The notes beneath the pieces were generated by a model. It was not told the DNA's origin. It did not search any database and saw only the letters and a list, made by a program, of their open reading frames with translations. From NCBI GenBank assembly GCA_009760855.2, contig WPIO01000015.1, positions 6,536,501 to 6,600,500 of the forward strand: DNA of 64,000 nt. Direction: 5' to 3'. Source of the DNA: Cristatella mucedo. Lineage: Eukaryota > Bryozoa > Phylactolaemata > Cristatellidae. How positions within the stretch are numbered: position 1 is the first letter of the stretch; the number at the start of each line of letters is the position of its first letter. Of this stretch, positions 49,236-61,239 are shown piece by piece. Position numbers and translations under genes: made by a program.

Positions 49236-49695
49236 GACGTTTGGCCCGCCACGGCTTGGCTCCTTCGTACCTAGCTGAACTGCTGCATCAGTTTCAGTCT
49301 GTTCGTGCCCTGAGGTCCTGTGTGGACAATAAATTAGCTGTCCCATTCCTCCGCTTAAAGACAGTTGGCGACAGAAGCTTTAGCTCTGCAGGTCCTAGAC
49401 TGTGCAACTCGCTTCCACAATTCTTACGCAACGACATCTACTCTCTAACTGCCGACTGTGGAACATCTTTTTCAGCGGTACTGAGCTGCTACTTCTATGC
49501 TACTCACTACCTCAACTGCTCTCCTGACTCTGCTATGCTTCCCACTTTCTCTTTGTTGCGTGAGACGAAGTCTGTTGGCTACCGAATGTGTACCGAAAGC
49601 CGCTTAGGCTGTGAGTGTGCTATACAAAACTCTCCTGCGTAACACCCACGTGGTCTTTATGACTTTGTGGAGTTACAGACGGAGATACATAGGTT
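49236..49695 (+). repeat. LINE family A 3' fragment
   Basis: A long open stretch of 133 codons (ARHGLAPSYLAELLHQFQSVRALR, FSSAGPRLCNSLPQFLRND) identical in layout to the 35.6-36.0 kb end of the full LINE, and the same GGAGATACATAGG end. The open frame reflects youth, not function. Confidence 0.8.
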
Positions 49696-50626
49696 TGTGC
49701 TTCGAAGGTCAAAAGATGTTCCAGAATCGATGCAATCTCACTACTTTCTCGTGAATAGCTTGGCATCCACAGGTGCGAAATCAAAGTCATACACATTTTA
49801 GAAAAACTGAGCTTGACAGCCCGGCAGCCCTTCGACAGGCCGAATCCACTGAGTGCTCACTCACCTCCCATTTTCTCAGGAACCTCGCGAGCGACTGAAT
49901 TTTGTGAAAACGGCAGTCGTGTGAATGCATTCATGCTACTAATATCTATGAAAGGTCAAGCCAGATCTGAGGTTGGATAGCTGGTGAAAGGTTTACACCA
50001 ATACAGCACTTAGTTGACTGCTCTGGTAACATCAGATTTAGTAGGCATCTGGTTTTTTGGCACGACTGAAACGGAAATCGGATGGCAAAATCATGCGATC
50101 TTCGGTATAGTTTACCCAAAAATGTCATACCAGTTGTATTTGCTCTCAGTCGACAGTTAAATTTCCTGCTCAACGATCGTGATAATTGATCTCAGGTCCT
50201 AATGATGCCTGGATCCATTTCTCAAAAGGCCTAGATAGGAATGCAACCACGAGCAGGTGGTTGCTTGGCAGGCACCCCAATGCAAACTTGTATGTCTCAG
50301 AGAAGTTGCATTTCATCCCTGCCCCTCCGAAGATTAAGCTGATGCTAAGAGTGAGCTCTCATGTTCTTCCATCTAGCACTGACATGACAGGTTTCACAGC
50401 TCTTCAATTCCCAAGCAATGCATTCGGGTTGCTGCTGCACTGCTGTAGCAAGCATTGCAGTGACCTTATGTGGCCGGCAGGCAGGCTCTGTCATAGACTG
50501 TCAGTGGACTAGCCCATCTCAGTGTTCTCAAATTTGCTGCAACACGACCTGTGGCTGGCCTAATGGTGGACGTTGAGCATATCTGATAACTTATCAATAT
50601 GTTTTCTATTAGTAATCTCGGAAGGG

Positions 50627-50642
50627 ATATATATATATATTA

Positions 50643-50690
<48 letters not shown>

Positions 50691-50743
50691 GAATATATAT
50701 ATATATATATTATGAATATATATGTATATATATATATTCAGAA

Positions 50744-50803
<60 letters not shown>
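50627..50803. repeat. (TA)n compound microsatellite
   Basis: TA tracts interrupted by TATGAATATA and TATTCAGAATATA units. Extensively self-complementary but a simple repeat. It lies 100 bp below an esterase exon, in the intron. Confidence 0.93.
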
Positions 50804-50806
<3 letters not shown>

Positions 50807-50906
50807 TGTTTCTGTGGTGCTGACCAAATGAGCAGAGTAGCATGAAGAACAAGAGAGGAGTGAGCTCAAGTGTTTCTAGAGTGCAAATTCACAAACGCAA
50901 TCTCAC

Positions 50907-51126
50907 CTTTAGATACATTGCCATTTGCTGCATGTTGGCTTCGTATTCTGCCAAGGGGACGTGCTGCAGAGACTTGTTTTCGGCAGGCACGGCATCGTTA
51001 GAGCCCAGCATCACAATAACTGTGAATACATTGCGTGCCACCTTCTGTGGTATGATGCAAGGCAGCATGGCTGCACACCATCTGCTGTTATACCCAGAGA
51101 AGCCCCTGTTGATGACATCGCACCGC
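50907..51126 (-). CDS. IAH1: isoamyl-acetate-hydrolysing esterase, internal exon
   Basis: 220 bp, acceptor CTTTCAG and donor GTGAGA. It encodes RCDVINRGFSGYNSRWC (SGNH block II with the Gly) and VIVMLGSNDAVPAEN (block III GxND with the Asn), then HVPLAEYEANMQQM, all diagnostic for IAH1. It starts two bases into an Arg codon completed from the exon at 51485 and ends at a codon boundary. Confidence 0.92.
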
Positions 51127-51239
51127 CTGAAAGTATTGTCCAAACAAAGTCAGCCGACTTGTTACAATTAATAGGGAAGCAGAAGCTGGTTTGCTTGGGC
51201 AGTGGCATCCACTATCCCACACTAATGACACAATAGCGG

Positions 51240-51337
51240 AGAGAGGAGAATGAGAGAGAGGGAGAGAGAGAGAGAGAGAGAGAAAGAGAGGGAGAGGGAG
51301 AGAGAGAGAGAGAGGGAGAGACAGAGACAGAGAGAGA

Positions 51338-51389
<52 letters not shown>

Positions 51390-51410
51390 AAACAGACACA
51401 GAGAAAGAGG
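51240..51410. repeat. (GA)n microsatellite in an esterase intron
   Basis: A GA-rich tract with G and C interruptions, between two esterase exons. Glu-Arg and Ser-Leu frames across it are artefacts. Confidence 0.93.
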
Positions 51411-51484
51411 AGAGAGAGACCACATGTGCATGCACATGTGCATATATATTTTTACTGGTGCAGCACGTTAGCCATTGCAATTAC

Positions 51485-51540
51485 CTCTGAAGCTTATCAG
51501 CCAGCAGTGCGCCCCAGCAGCCTTCCTTGCCAAAGCTGGA
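51485..51540 (-). CDS. IAH1: isoamyl-acetate-hydrolysing esterase, internal exon
   Basis: A 56-bp exon with acceptor GATTGTAG and donor GTAATT. The frame gives FGKEGCWGALLADKLQ, equivalent to the segment following the catalytic GDSxTQ block. The exon with the catalytic Ser and the start codon should lie upstream (above 51540). I could not identify it with confidence. Confidence 0.8.
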
Positions 51541-53450
51541 CTACAATCAAAATCCAATGCATACTAAGCATTGCAATTATTTCATGCATTTTCCATAGTC
51601 ACGGCTTCTCTCGACAGGGTAGCTTGCCACGATGATCTTACTTAGATGGCAAGGCAGCTAGCCCTGTGCATAGCTCGGCACTATGACCATCAGATGCTGC
51701 CAACACGGATCACCAAAGCTTTAATCATCGGGCTGCTCTTCCTGTGCAAGCACTCCTACTTCTGGCTGAAGGAGTCGGCAAATGTGCCACTCAAACTCAA
51801 ACACTCGTCAACACGGCATTATCCGGCACAAAGCAAGTCACGCATGTAGCGACTCAGAATGAAAAGTGCCGAGCCTTAAATCCGCACAACCCGGAGAGAT
51901 ATCTTCCTGGGGGCAGAAAAAACTACTCGAATAATGCGAGTGATGCAGTGGTGCAGCTCCCTGATGCTGAGAGGGTCATCAATCCTAGCTGCATACACTA
52001 TACTCCACTACCTTCATCAGAGAGCTGCAAACTCCCCTCAAAGCCAGGAACAGCTTAGCTGCAGAAGCAGCTAAAAGACGAACGGGAAACATGCTTTGAT
52101 GCCAGCAGACAGAGCAGGCATGAGGTGAGCATAATTTTCCCTCACTCAGCCTGCAGTGGCTGACACTTCCCACTGAGCCCCACGTGGTGTGGTACGACAG
52201 CAAATGGATGGAGTGGCTGCATTATCACTGGCTGATGCAGGACTATGGGATTTGTTGTGTTTTTTGACCACTGACTTTGAGTCTTCAAGATCATAGAGGT
52301 TGAGTTCACTGCACGAGGGCACTGCTATCTCATTGGTGCCTTTCCCAGACTATTCTTTTTTTCTTATCAAACCCGCCCTCAACGCTCTCTAACTTGCTAG
52401 GCCACTCGCCGGGGCATCTCTACTCATCATGGGTGGATGGGTGGTCAGTAGAAGGAAATCACTTCCGAGGGCTCTCATCCAACTCAACATATAAAGTCCC
52501 ACTGTCTTGAAGACGTCAGAAATACATCAGGTGGCTGTACAGATGGAGAATGGTTAAGCATCTTTTGACATATCTAAGCAGGGCACAACCTGTCGGAAAA
52601 GATCGCTGACAGGCGACGATAGGAGCTCCTAGTGGTAAGAGACCGGATATTTTATTTTGTTCTCGTGGAGCGACTCGGTAGACCGTGTAGCTGGCGCAGT
52701 ACTGCTAAAAATCCAGGGGGATATATTGTTTCACATTTTTACTAAGTCGCCCACTGCTATATTGCTAAATGCCCGGTACCCTGTCTGTTGGCATGATGTC
52801 GGATGGTTGACTCAATGCACCAGCCGGGTTTCATGATTACATGCCACCGACTTAGGGCAGAGAGTGAGAGTTAGAGAAAGGAGCTTCTGTCTAGCCCGGA
52901 CGGTGGGAGGGAGAGAAAAGAGTCGAGGGAGTAAGCAACCGACAGTCACGTGAATCAGCCAGACATCGGCCAAGCGCAAGGAGTGGGAGGTAGGCTGCTT
53001 AGACTGGCAATGACTTGCCGTCAGCTCAGCCTGCCTGCTCTAGATGGTCAATGAGTCTAGCTGCAGGTTGACAGAGCAGGAATGCTGGCGGCAGCATCGG
53101 GCTGTACATTCGGCGCATGTTGAGCTGCTGATGGCTGGCTGCTACGTGTACACCGAGACCCTGGCTTTCAACAGGCTAAACTCCACTCGAAGTACGAATT
53201 CCGACAGGTCAGTGACACGAATCCATCACAATAAAGAAGCCCGAGTAATTTGAACAGCATGAATGCCCAGGGCCGTGTAAATGTTCTCTGCCAAGGTGGG
53301 CCCAGACAGGAGAATGCATCGGTGGCAGCTTGGACAATGCTGCATAAGTGCACCCGTCACTGGGTCTGTTTGGCAAACAAAACCATTACTAAACAACTGA
53401 CCAGCACAACCATCCAAAGCCTCAACGAACCAAACACCAACCGGCAGTAG
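51541..53450. other. unassigned region, probably esterase first intron
   Basis: No recognisable coding exon or repeat family. If the esterase starts further up, this is its first intron. Short frames of 60-100 codons occur on both strands without family motifs. Confidence 0.35.
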
Positions 53451-53454
53451 TGCA

Positions 53455-53890
53455 ATGTGCTCCTTCGTACCTAGCTGAACTGCTGCATCAGTTTCAGCCT
53501 GTTCGCGCCCTCAGGTCCTGTGTGGACAATAAATTAGCTGTCCCATTCCTCGGCGTAAAGACAGTTGGCGACTGAAGCTTTAGCTCTGCAGGTCCTAGAC
53601 TGTGGAACTCGCTTCCACAATTCTTACGCAACGACATCTACTCTCCAACTGCCGACTATGGCACATCTTTTTCAGTGGTCCTGAACTGCTACTTCTATGC
53701 TACTCACTACCTCAACTGCTCTCCTAACTCTGCTATGCTTCCCACTTTCTCTTTGTTGCGTGAGACAAAGTCTGTTGGCTACCGAATGCGTACCGAAAGC
53801 CGCTTAGGCTGTGAGTGTGCTATACAAAACTCTCCTGCGTAACACCCACATGGTCTTTATGACTTTGTGGAGTTACTGACGGAGATACAT
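53455..53890 (+). repeat. LINE family A 3' fragment
   Basis: Nearly identical to 49236-49690 (LAELLHQFQPVRAL coding, the same 3' UTR) and ends in a GGAGATACATACATACATAC tail. High identity to the other copies indicates a young burst. Confidence 0.8.
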
Positions 53891-53936
53891 ACATACATAC
53901 CTTAGAGTTGGTGCTGACTCAATCAGCTCGACGGCC

Positions 53937-54092
53937 CTACGAGAGAAGACGAGATAGAGAGACAGAGAGGGAGAGAAAGGAAAAATAATGAGAGAGAGTG
54001 AGAAAGAGAGAGGGCGGAGGAGAGATAAGGAGTGAGAGGAAGAGAGAGGGAGAGCAAAGAGAGAGAGAGAGAGAGTGAGAGAGAGACGGGAG
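53937..54092. repeat. (GA)n-rich microsatellite
   Basis: Imperfect GAGA repeats with frequent G insertions. No coding content. Confidence 0.9.
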
Positions 54093-54479
54093 TCCTATTA
54101 TGCGAATTGAACTCACTGCTTGTGAGTCGGGTAGGAGTGCCAGCTCTAATATCCAGGAATGGGCAGCTGAGCTGTGATGAGAAATGATTTTCATCCACCT
54201 ATGGTTGTCGAAGTGCTGCAGACAACTTTGCCCACTGTGCCACTTTGCCAACTGTTGCTCACCATGCGGCCGTAGGTGGTCGCCAGAGTTTTTGCTCACC
54301 AGTCTGTATGGTGACGTGGGTGTCTATGATCCACGAGCTCTCAACTCAGCTATTGCTTTGCATGCGACGGCAAGAGACTAGAGCCTTGGTGCCGACTAAT
54401 TCATACAATCACGGTGAGGGCCGAGTGACATAATAGGCATCAAGATTGTAGCGCTAGCTAGGCCCATGGAGCTAAAGCC

Positions 54480-54610
54480 CTTGCCTTTAACGTTCGAGGT
54501 CGTGGGTGATCACCTTTCCGACCGAGGTCGTGGGCCCAAGCCCTGAGGCATATGCGAACCGCATGGATAGAGACTCAGCTCTCTGAGGGTGCTATACAAA
54601 TGAATTATGC
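54480..54610 (+). mobile_element. tRNA-derived SINE (family 1), rearranged 3' part
   Basis: Contains a repeated CGAGGTCGTGGG word, AGCCCTGAGGCATATGCG and the GGATAGAGACTCAGCTCTCT / GGGTGCTATACAAATGAATT tail. The A-box half is degraded. Confidence 0.6.
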
Positions 54611-55920
54611 ATCTCTACTAATTAAAGCGCAAACGTCCGTCTGTCTGTCACTCGGCAAGATGGCGCAGCTTTGTCTTCCGTGGCCATACTGTGAATACTT
54701 CAACTATTACTCAGTGAAGCGAGTCCGCAGGCAGTGAGCTCTTGTAAGCTACTGGATCTCCATCCACGAAAGGCATGACATGCTGCTTAGTCGATGGCAC
54801 GCGTCAGCTGCCCTTGCCACCTATCAAAGCTTTCTGATATTTGGCTCGTTTAAAGGACTCATTTAGGAGGCCTTTTGAGCCTAGGTATGTAGGTCGGAGG
54901 GACCGAGCTGCAGCCTCTCAAAAGCATTCCCGAAGCAGTGATTCGCCAGGCAGGCCTTTTCAGCTTCAGCTACGATTCGTCGGGCGAGATAAGGTCAAGG
55001 TTCAGCCCCCCCCCCACAAAAGCTTCTGCTTCTCACCTTTGATATTCTCTAGCTATTCCCACAGTCTGAGGAGCAGTTTTGCCAGGCCGCCGTGGTGACC
55101 TTGCCGCAATGTCAATGAATGTGATGCTCAGTGCATTCGTGCATCAGAATAGAGAGCAGGAGAGAGAGAGCAAAGACACGAACGTTTAAAGGAATCGTGG
55201 TGGCAGCTTCGTGGTCCTCTTCATCGCACATCGCAATCTTACAATGCCGACCCCGGGCATGTCCCACCTCTTTGCACGGAACCTCCAGCCCATCATTATC
55301 CCGTGATCTCAGCAAACATCCCCAACTGCTTGCTCAGTCTGTGCACTCTTGTCAACTGCTGCACTATCGATCAATTCTATGCGACTTCGGTAAGAGCGCT
55401 CCAAACAGTCGCCGAGTCATTTTGCACAACCACTCCGGGCAACGAGAAACCATCTTGCAGGGCACCCAGTGACAGGGCAAGAAAAAAGGCTGCCATCGTC
55501 AAAACGCCGTGGAGCAGGCTGACGGCACAAGCATCCTTGTATCAATCCAATGAGCCAATGCAGCCCAGCCGTGCACGACTGCAGCAAGCCGTTCTCTGGT
55601 TAGCATCCTAGGTTCTTAGGGAATAACAGCCGGCCTCAATCGACCATCAAGGCGTCGTAATGTGACCAAGCAATAACCATTAGACTGCTACATAAGAACA
55701 ATAACGTTTCTACCTACCGGAAGTGCAATTTCTCATTCTCTTCACCCGGGACAGCAAATCAATTCCACCTGGGTACAGCCCGGCAAAGAAGAACGGTCCA
55801 GTGCTTCGCCGGGTTGACAAGAAGAAGAGATTCTCGAGGAGCAGATTTGCCGACAGGAGCCCCTGTTGCAATGCATCACCCATGGCTCGGCATTAGCCGG
55901 TAGACGATAGCTATCCAGTA
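54611..55920. other. anonymous host sequence between the esterase and dehydrogenase genes
   Basis: Moderate GC. Frames of up to 113 codons occur, but none shows a family signature. The esterase first exon could lie here or in the following GC-rich block. Confidence 0.3.
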
Positions 55921-55924
55921 AAAG

Positions 55925-56089
55925 TAAAGGTCATCGAGTAAAGGAGGATAATCTATGTAGCAGCAGAAGAGACGTAATAGCTATTACCACTGCTTGCAGC
56001 AGGTAATAAAGGATTGCCTGCCATAGGACTCGATCCACGACCTGGATGACCAAGTTCGAGCACGTTACCACTGGGCTAAGACCCAGGGC

Positions 56090-56095
<6 letters not shown>
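55925..56095 (-). mobile_element. tRNA-derived SINE (family 2), minus strand
   Basis: On minus it has a tRNA-like head beginning near the CT repeat, a B-box-like GGATCGAGTCC, and the body word CTGCAAGCAGTGGTAATAGC, matching 32105-32150. Not a functional tRNA. Confidence 0.55.
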
Positions 56096-56146
<51 letters not shown>

Positions 56147-56254
56147 CATCTCTCTCTATCTTCCTCTCTCTCTCTATTCATCTCTCTACCTCCCTCTCTC
56201 TCTCTCCATCTCTCTCTCTCTCCCTCTCTTTCTCTCTATCCATCTCTATCTCCA

Positions 56255-56329
<75 letters not shown>

Positions 56330-56362
56330 CTCCTCTCTCTCTCCCCATCTCTCTCTCTCCTC

Positions 56363-56415
<53 letters not shown>
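56093..56415. repeat. (CT)n and (GT)n compound microsatellite
   Basis: About 260 bp of CT repeats with TCCATC-type interruptions followed by about 23 GT units ending in GCGCGCGC. One of the longest simple repeats in the window. Confidence 0.95.
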
Positions 56416-56416
<1 letters not shown>

Positions 56417-56799
56417 AGAGAGTGCGTACGTGAGGGCTTGTATCAGTCTCTCTCTTGGTGTCTGTCTCTCTTTGCTCATTCTCATGGTTTTTAGCCAATA
56501 CGTCCTTGCAGCAACACATTCGTCATCCTGTGGCTTGTCTCGACCGTAGACAGTGAGTGGCATGTGGTTACGGCCATGCTCTAATGCTCTTGCTTCGAAT
56601 TGTCGGTAATTCCTCATCGAGCAGCCGTAGCTGCAGGGCAGCCCTGCGAAAAGGCAATTCTTTATTGCCCACCTCGAGCGGGAGTTAATCAGCGAAGCGT
56701 TAATTTTGTGTGCTTGCAGAAGTTTCGGAAACGCAGCCGCAGAGGCTTCGACACGACACTCGCAGCCTCTCATCCCGTGAGAACTACTTCGAGAAGCCA

Positions 56800-57454
56800 C
56801 CTCTCGAAACAGCTCACGCATTGCCGCTGCGAGCGCGCATTCTCCGGAGGCTGAGGCGGCGGCGGCCACACGCAGCCGCCGCTGCCAGAGAATGCCACGT
56901 GGGCACTGGTCCGAGTCGCTCGTCCAGGTCGAATGCCCATGTGCCCCCTCCCAGCCGGCCGACGGGCTTGGCCCGCTATGGGCGTTCGGGGGGCACCTAC
57001 TGGCGCTCGGCATCGAGGCGTTCTACGGTCGCGCGAGCAGCCGACGTGAGAGGAGAGCTGCGACGCTGCGAGGAGCTGGGGGGCGGCGGGGGAGAAATTC
57101 GGGCCACGCCGTCGCCAGGCGCCGGACGAGCGCCGCCGCAGCAGGTCTAGTTTGCTAGCCCGACCGTGCGGCAGCGGCTGCGGCGCGCTGAACTCGCCGT
57201 ACGAAAAAAAACGCAGACGAAAAGCGAGCGCGCGAGAGGCAAACCTGCGTCTGGGAGTCGCCGAAGAGGTACGCCGCGCGCGGCGCCGTCATTTAGAGCG
57301 GCGCCCCAGTCGACGCGCCACGCGCGCACGGCATAGAGACGTCGTGCGGCGCCGCCCTCTTTTCCTAGCGGAGGGGGCGCGGCCACGTCGGGATGAAGGT
57401 GAAGGAAGTGCGGCCGCATTACATCGCGCGCCATTGACCTTTGTACTCGACGGG
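56800..57454. promoter_or_regulatory. CpG island upstream of the acyl-CoA dehydrogenase
   Basis: GC-rich, CpG-dense sequence leading into the first coding exon at 57455 and extending to about 58300. Long chance frames on both strands are expected here. Because the esterase gene runs away on the minus strand, this island could serve as a bidirectional promoter, but the esterase first exon was not located. Confidence 0.55.
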
Positions 57455-57646
57455 ATGGCGTGTCGTCGGTCGGTCGTAGTCTCCCTGGGCTACCGATCGC
57501 AAGGACGCGGCTTGCCGTTCTGGCGCTGCTGCGGCGCCGCCCCAGCTGGCAGAAGATACAGCCGCAGCGCCGCGGCAGGCAGCTCGGAGCCGCCGGAGAG
57601 CATATTTACCGACGAGCACCGCGAGCTACGTAAGAGCCTCAGCAAG
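57455..57646 (+). CDS. acyl-CoA dehydrogenase, first coding exon (mitochondrial presequence)
   Basis: 64 codons from ATG 57455 to donor GTAAAC. The first about 40 residues are Arg/Ser/Ala-rich with no acidic residue (MACRRSVVVSLGYRSQGRGL ... RRYSRS), a typical mitochondrial targeting peptide. Then PESIFTDEHRELRKSLSK starts the mature N-terminal helix. It flows in phase into the next exon. A longer upstream open frame exists but has poor composition, so this ATG is preferred. Confidence 0.85.
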
Positions 57647-58318
57647 GTAAACTTCGGCTGCCCAGCTAGCCTTCCGGTCCGTCTGCAGCTATAGCCGAAG
57701 CGAGCCGAAACGGGCGGGCGAGCAGGCGGGGGGGGATTCCGCGTGCGATAGCGCTCGAAGACGCTCTGCCGAGGGATTGTCGCGCGCGCGTCAGCCGCGA
57801 CCGACCGCTGTAAAGAATCGAAGCATCTTACGACCGCGAGGGTAGAGGTGGCTGAACAAAGCTCGATGTTCGCCAGGTCAAAGGTGGCGTTCTCACTCTT
57901 CGTCCGAGCACGTCCGCTGTAGTACGGGTGAGCTGCTGTCGGTCGCACTCGGGCGGTGTTTAGTCCGCGTCCTGACTCTCTGCCGCTGCTTCCATGTGCC
58001 AGGCGAGCAGGCGGCGCGAATGCCAAGCCGGTCTTGCGGCAGTCGTCGCTGCTCGCGACCTGTCTGCTGAAAACGTACTCGTAGAGGGGCTAATACGTGC
58101 GCCGCCGCCGCCACTGTCGTTCGCGCTTTCCGCGAAAGCTCTTTCATCCATGCAAGGCCAGCGACGTGATGCTGCCGACACTGTCTGGGCTGCCAGCCGC
58201 CGCCCAAGTTGTCCCTTCTGCTGCTGCTGCTGCTACCCAGGCGCCCAGAGTGTAGCCGATCGCCGTGCCGAGGGCAGAGAGGGCAGGCTTTATATAGTTG
58301 ACCGCTTCTATCGTTTAG

Positions 58319-58439
58319 ATCATCAAGAACGACATAAACCCGTACGTCGACGAATGGGAAAGCGCTCGGCAGTTTCCTGCTCACAAGGTCTTCAAGCTGC
58401 TGGGAAATGCCGGCTTCCTTGGCGTCACGAAGCCCACAG
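58319..58439 (+). CDS. acyl-CoA dehydrogenase, exon 2
   Basis: 121 bp, acceptor CGTTTAG and donor GTAGCC. The frame gives NDINPYVDEWESARQFPAHK and LGNAGFLGVTKP, the strongly conserved N-terminal region of the family. It ends one base into the Glu codon completed by exon 3. The closest remembered relatives are acyl-CoA dehydrogenase 6-like / ACDH-12-type proteins of invertebrates. Confidence 0.9.
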
Positions 58440-58635
58440 GTAGCCGGTCGGCGCCTGCTCCACGAGCTGGTGCTGACAGGCCTGTTTCAGTGGCTGGCGA
58501 AGATGGCGTTGCAGTAGCAGCAGCTCAGTCGCCGATCTGCTGGCCGGAAATGGCACGTGTTAGTTCGCTCTTAGCCAGCGTGGCCTGTGTGTGGGCTGCC
58601 AGTCCTTGAACCTGTACCACCAGCAGTCGACTACC

Positions 58636-58640
<5 letters not shown>

Positions 58641-58677
<37 letters not shown>

Positions 58678-58795
58678 AGAGGGAGAGAGACAGACGGAGA
58701 GAGAGACGGAGAAAGACGGAGAAATAGAGAGACAGGGAGAGAGAGACAGAGAAAGCGAGACGGAGAAAGAGACAGACAGACAGACAGAGAAATGA
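58641..58795. repeat. (GA)n-rich microsatellite in the dehydrogenase intron 2
   Basis: GAGA with GACA and CGGA interruptions, ending in a (CAGA)n stretch. No coding content. Confidence 0.92.
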
Positions 58796-58824
58796 GTGGC
58801 CTCACTCTGCTCACAGTTGAGCAT

Positions 58825-59210
58825 TGTTGTTCACCGTGCGGTGCCGACACACGACACACTACTCCTGAGCTCACTGAGGTTGGTAGGTGGCTGCGTTGGC
58901 CCCTCTCTGACCTTGCTCGATTGCCACTCTGTCCGGCAGAAGCATGAGCGATTGGCATCTGTATTAGTGGACGGCGGGTCCTAACTGACTGGTCGTGCTG
59001 CAGGCTGCTGCTGCTGCTTAAAATGCTGGCCTGCTTTGTGGCAGCGTGCCCATGTAGCGACAGGACAGGGGCACGCTGCAGTTCAGTCGTATCCGTGCGT
59101 AATGGCACAAAGACACTGATGACGAGATTCAAGGGGCATCGCTGCTTAGTAAATGCTTAATTTTCCCCATTGACCCGATCAGGGGGAGGTGTGTCTTCTC
59201 TCCAACTGCT
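58825..59210. other. intron sequence without recognised features
   Basis: Part of the 4.0-kb intron 2 of the dehydrogenase. No gene or repeat family identified. Confidence 0.35.
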
Positions 59211-59214
59211 AAAT

Positions 59215-59400
59215 AATAATAATACTGCACTTGATAAAGCGCCCTCAGAGAACTAAATCTCTCTCTAGACGCTTTAAATTTGCTGCAAAGGGAAATGCAA
59301 TTGAATGGTGAGTAATATCATGTTTGATAAACAAACAAAATGAATAACATGGTTAGTGGTGACATGCACAGGGTCAGCATGCAAATGTGGCTTATGGACA
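59215..59400 (-). repeat. LINE family B 3' end, minus strand
   Basis: The tail with (ATT)n complement, GCGTCTAGAGAGAGATTTAG, and the GCATGCTGACCCTGTGCATG 3' UTR word, all on minus. Confidence 0.68.
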
Positions 59401-59934
59401 GGCCCAATAAGCAGTTGCTGCTGCACTTGGCCGGCAGGCAGCACAGCCCCTCAGTAGTCTGGTTACACACTGCTCTGTACTGCATCTTTGTCTCAGCCTT
59501 CATGTCTGCTACTTTTATAGCAGGTCAACCCAAGTTCGGTTAGCTTCAGCACGAGGTAGGCTTCCCAAATGCCCGCCACGTTGCTGTTCATTGATCTACC
59601 CATACGTTCGGCAGCCCTATAGTTCTGACCTTCTTAGGCCTGTTACCATGTCACCGGGGAGAAGGGGCGGCTTCCACAGCTGCGTTAGAGCAGCAATGCT
59701 GTGAGAATTGTGTGCTTTCGTTGGCTGGTCGCACATTCCGGTACATCGGTGCATATGCTCTATACCTGTACAGCCTATACTGTGTACCTATACTGTGTAC
59801 TATGCTGTGTGGCCATAGCAGTGTAATAGTTGCCACGTTGCACAACATCTCACCGACCTGCACTGGCTTTTCATCAAGCAGCATATCAAAGTTCTGTCAC
59901 TTGCTTTTTGGTTCCTTCATTCTCTGGCTCAGCC

Positions 59935-60260
59935 AGAAGCTTTAGCTCTGCAGGTCCAAGACTGTGGAACTCGCTTCCACAATTCTTATGCAACGACAAC
60001 TACTCTCCTGCTGCCGACTATGGCTCATCCTTTTCAGATGTCCTGAGCTGCTACTTCCATGCTACTCACTACCTCAACTGCTCTCCTGACTCTGCTATGC
60101 TTCCCACTTTCTCTTTGCTGCGTGAGACAAAGTTTGTTGGCTACCGAATGCATACCGAAAGCCGCTTAGGCTGTGAATGGCCTATACAAAACTCTCCTGC
60201 ATAACACCCACATTATCTTTGTGGCTTTGTGGAGTTACAGACGGAGATACATTATATTAC
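59935..60260 (+). repeat. LINE family A 3' fragment
   Basis: C-terminal coding remnant (FSSAGPRLWNSLPQFLCND) and the standard 3' UTR ending GGAGATACATTATATTAC. A second, unrelated LINE scrap (the TTGCTTTTTGGTTCCTTCATT word) directly precedes it. Confidence 0.78.
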
Positions 60261-60299
60261 AAACGAACGACTTACAAAATCAGGCTAGCACCGTACCAC

Positions 60300-60640
60300 T
60301 CGCTGTTCTGACTTAAGTCGTTAAGCTGTGCCTCTAACCAGCCTCTAATCCTGTGGTGATGGTGTCAGTAGTTCATATGCTTCTGAAGCCTGGAACTTAC
60401 TCCCGACTAATGTCATGGCATCCCCTAACTTTACGAAATTAAAAAAAAGCAAAAATCTACTTGCTTGTCATGGTAACTGTTGGGCCACTGTGGATTGTCC
60501 TTTGTATGGTTACGCATGCTGACACCTACTTATCGCTAACCAATTGAATGTTTCCTTGCTGCTTATGTCTAAAATGCCTAGAAATAGATTAGTTCTATTA
60601 AGGTGCTATAAAAATGTGTCGTCTTTATTATCATTCCAGT
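60300..60640 (+). repeat. LINE family B 3' fragment, degenerate
   Basis: Coding end (ACTCCCGACTAATGTCATGG) followed by the shortened 3' UTR and the AATGCCTAGAAATAGATTAG tail with AAGGTGCTATAAAAATG. Confidence 0.6.
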
Positions 60641-60699
60641 AGTGATAGTAATAATAATGAACTTTAAAGATGCCCTTGGAGAAGTAAATTCCATTCTTT

Positions 60700-61040
60700 G
60701 AATTAAGACCTTTGGCTATGGAAGCTTTTGCTCTACATGTCTTGTGGAACTTAAGTTATACTATTCTTACACAATGACACATGCTCTCCTGCTGGCGACT
60801 GTGGCTCATCTTTCCCAGCCATCGTCCTGAGCTGCCATATCCATGCTACTTGCTTCCTTGACTGCTCTGCTGACTCAGCTATGATTCTCGCTCTATCTTT
60901 GTTTCATAAGACGAAGTGTGTTGGCTCCCCCATGCTACCGAAAGCCCTTATGCTATGAGATTGATGTAGAAAGTAACACCCGCTTAGTCTGTGTGGCTTT
61001 GTGGAGTTAAGGACTGAGATGCATTACATTACATACATGC
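60700..61040 (+). repeat. LINE family A 3' fragment, degenerate
   Basis: An older copy of the family A end with many substitutions: GACTCAGCTATGATTCTCGC, GACGAAGTGTGTTGGCTCC, and GGCTTTGTGGAGTTAAGGAC at the end. Confidence 0.6.
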
Positions 61041-61099
61041 TTCTAGCCACTTGGACAGAAAAGGAAGCATCTACCAGCTGGTTAGTATAGTACCACAAT

Positions 61100-61185
61100 A
61101 ATAATAATACTTACGATAAAGCACCCTCAGAGAACTCAATCTCTTTCTTGGTGCTTTACATTTACTGCAAAATTGCAGTATGCGC
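61100..61185 (-). repeat. LINE/SINE tail, minus strand
   Basis: Only the tail (AAGCACCAAGAAAGAGATTG and TTCTCTGAGGGTGC on minus) with an ATT-rich end. A very short insertion next to the larger copy at 61240. Confidence 0.55.
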
Positions 61186-61239
61186 GAGCACACACAGGTC
61201 AAATCACTTGAAATGAACAAATGCTTTGACGAACTTTAA

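Noticed and set aside
50627-50803. Large cruciform or regulatory palindrome
   Set aside because: It is a TA microsatellite, self-complementary by composition only.
56246-57013. 255-codon minus-strand frame near the dehydrogenase gene
   Set aside because: Much of it is translation of the CT/GT repeat and GC-rich sequence without a recognisable domain.
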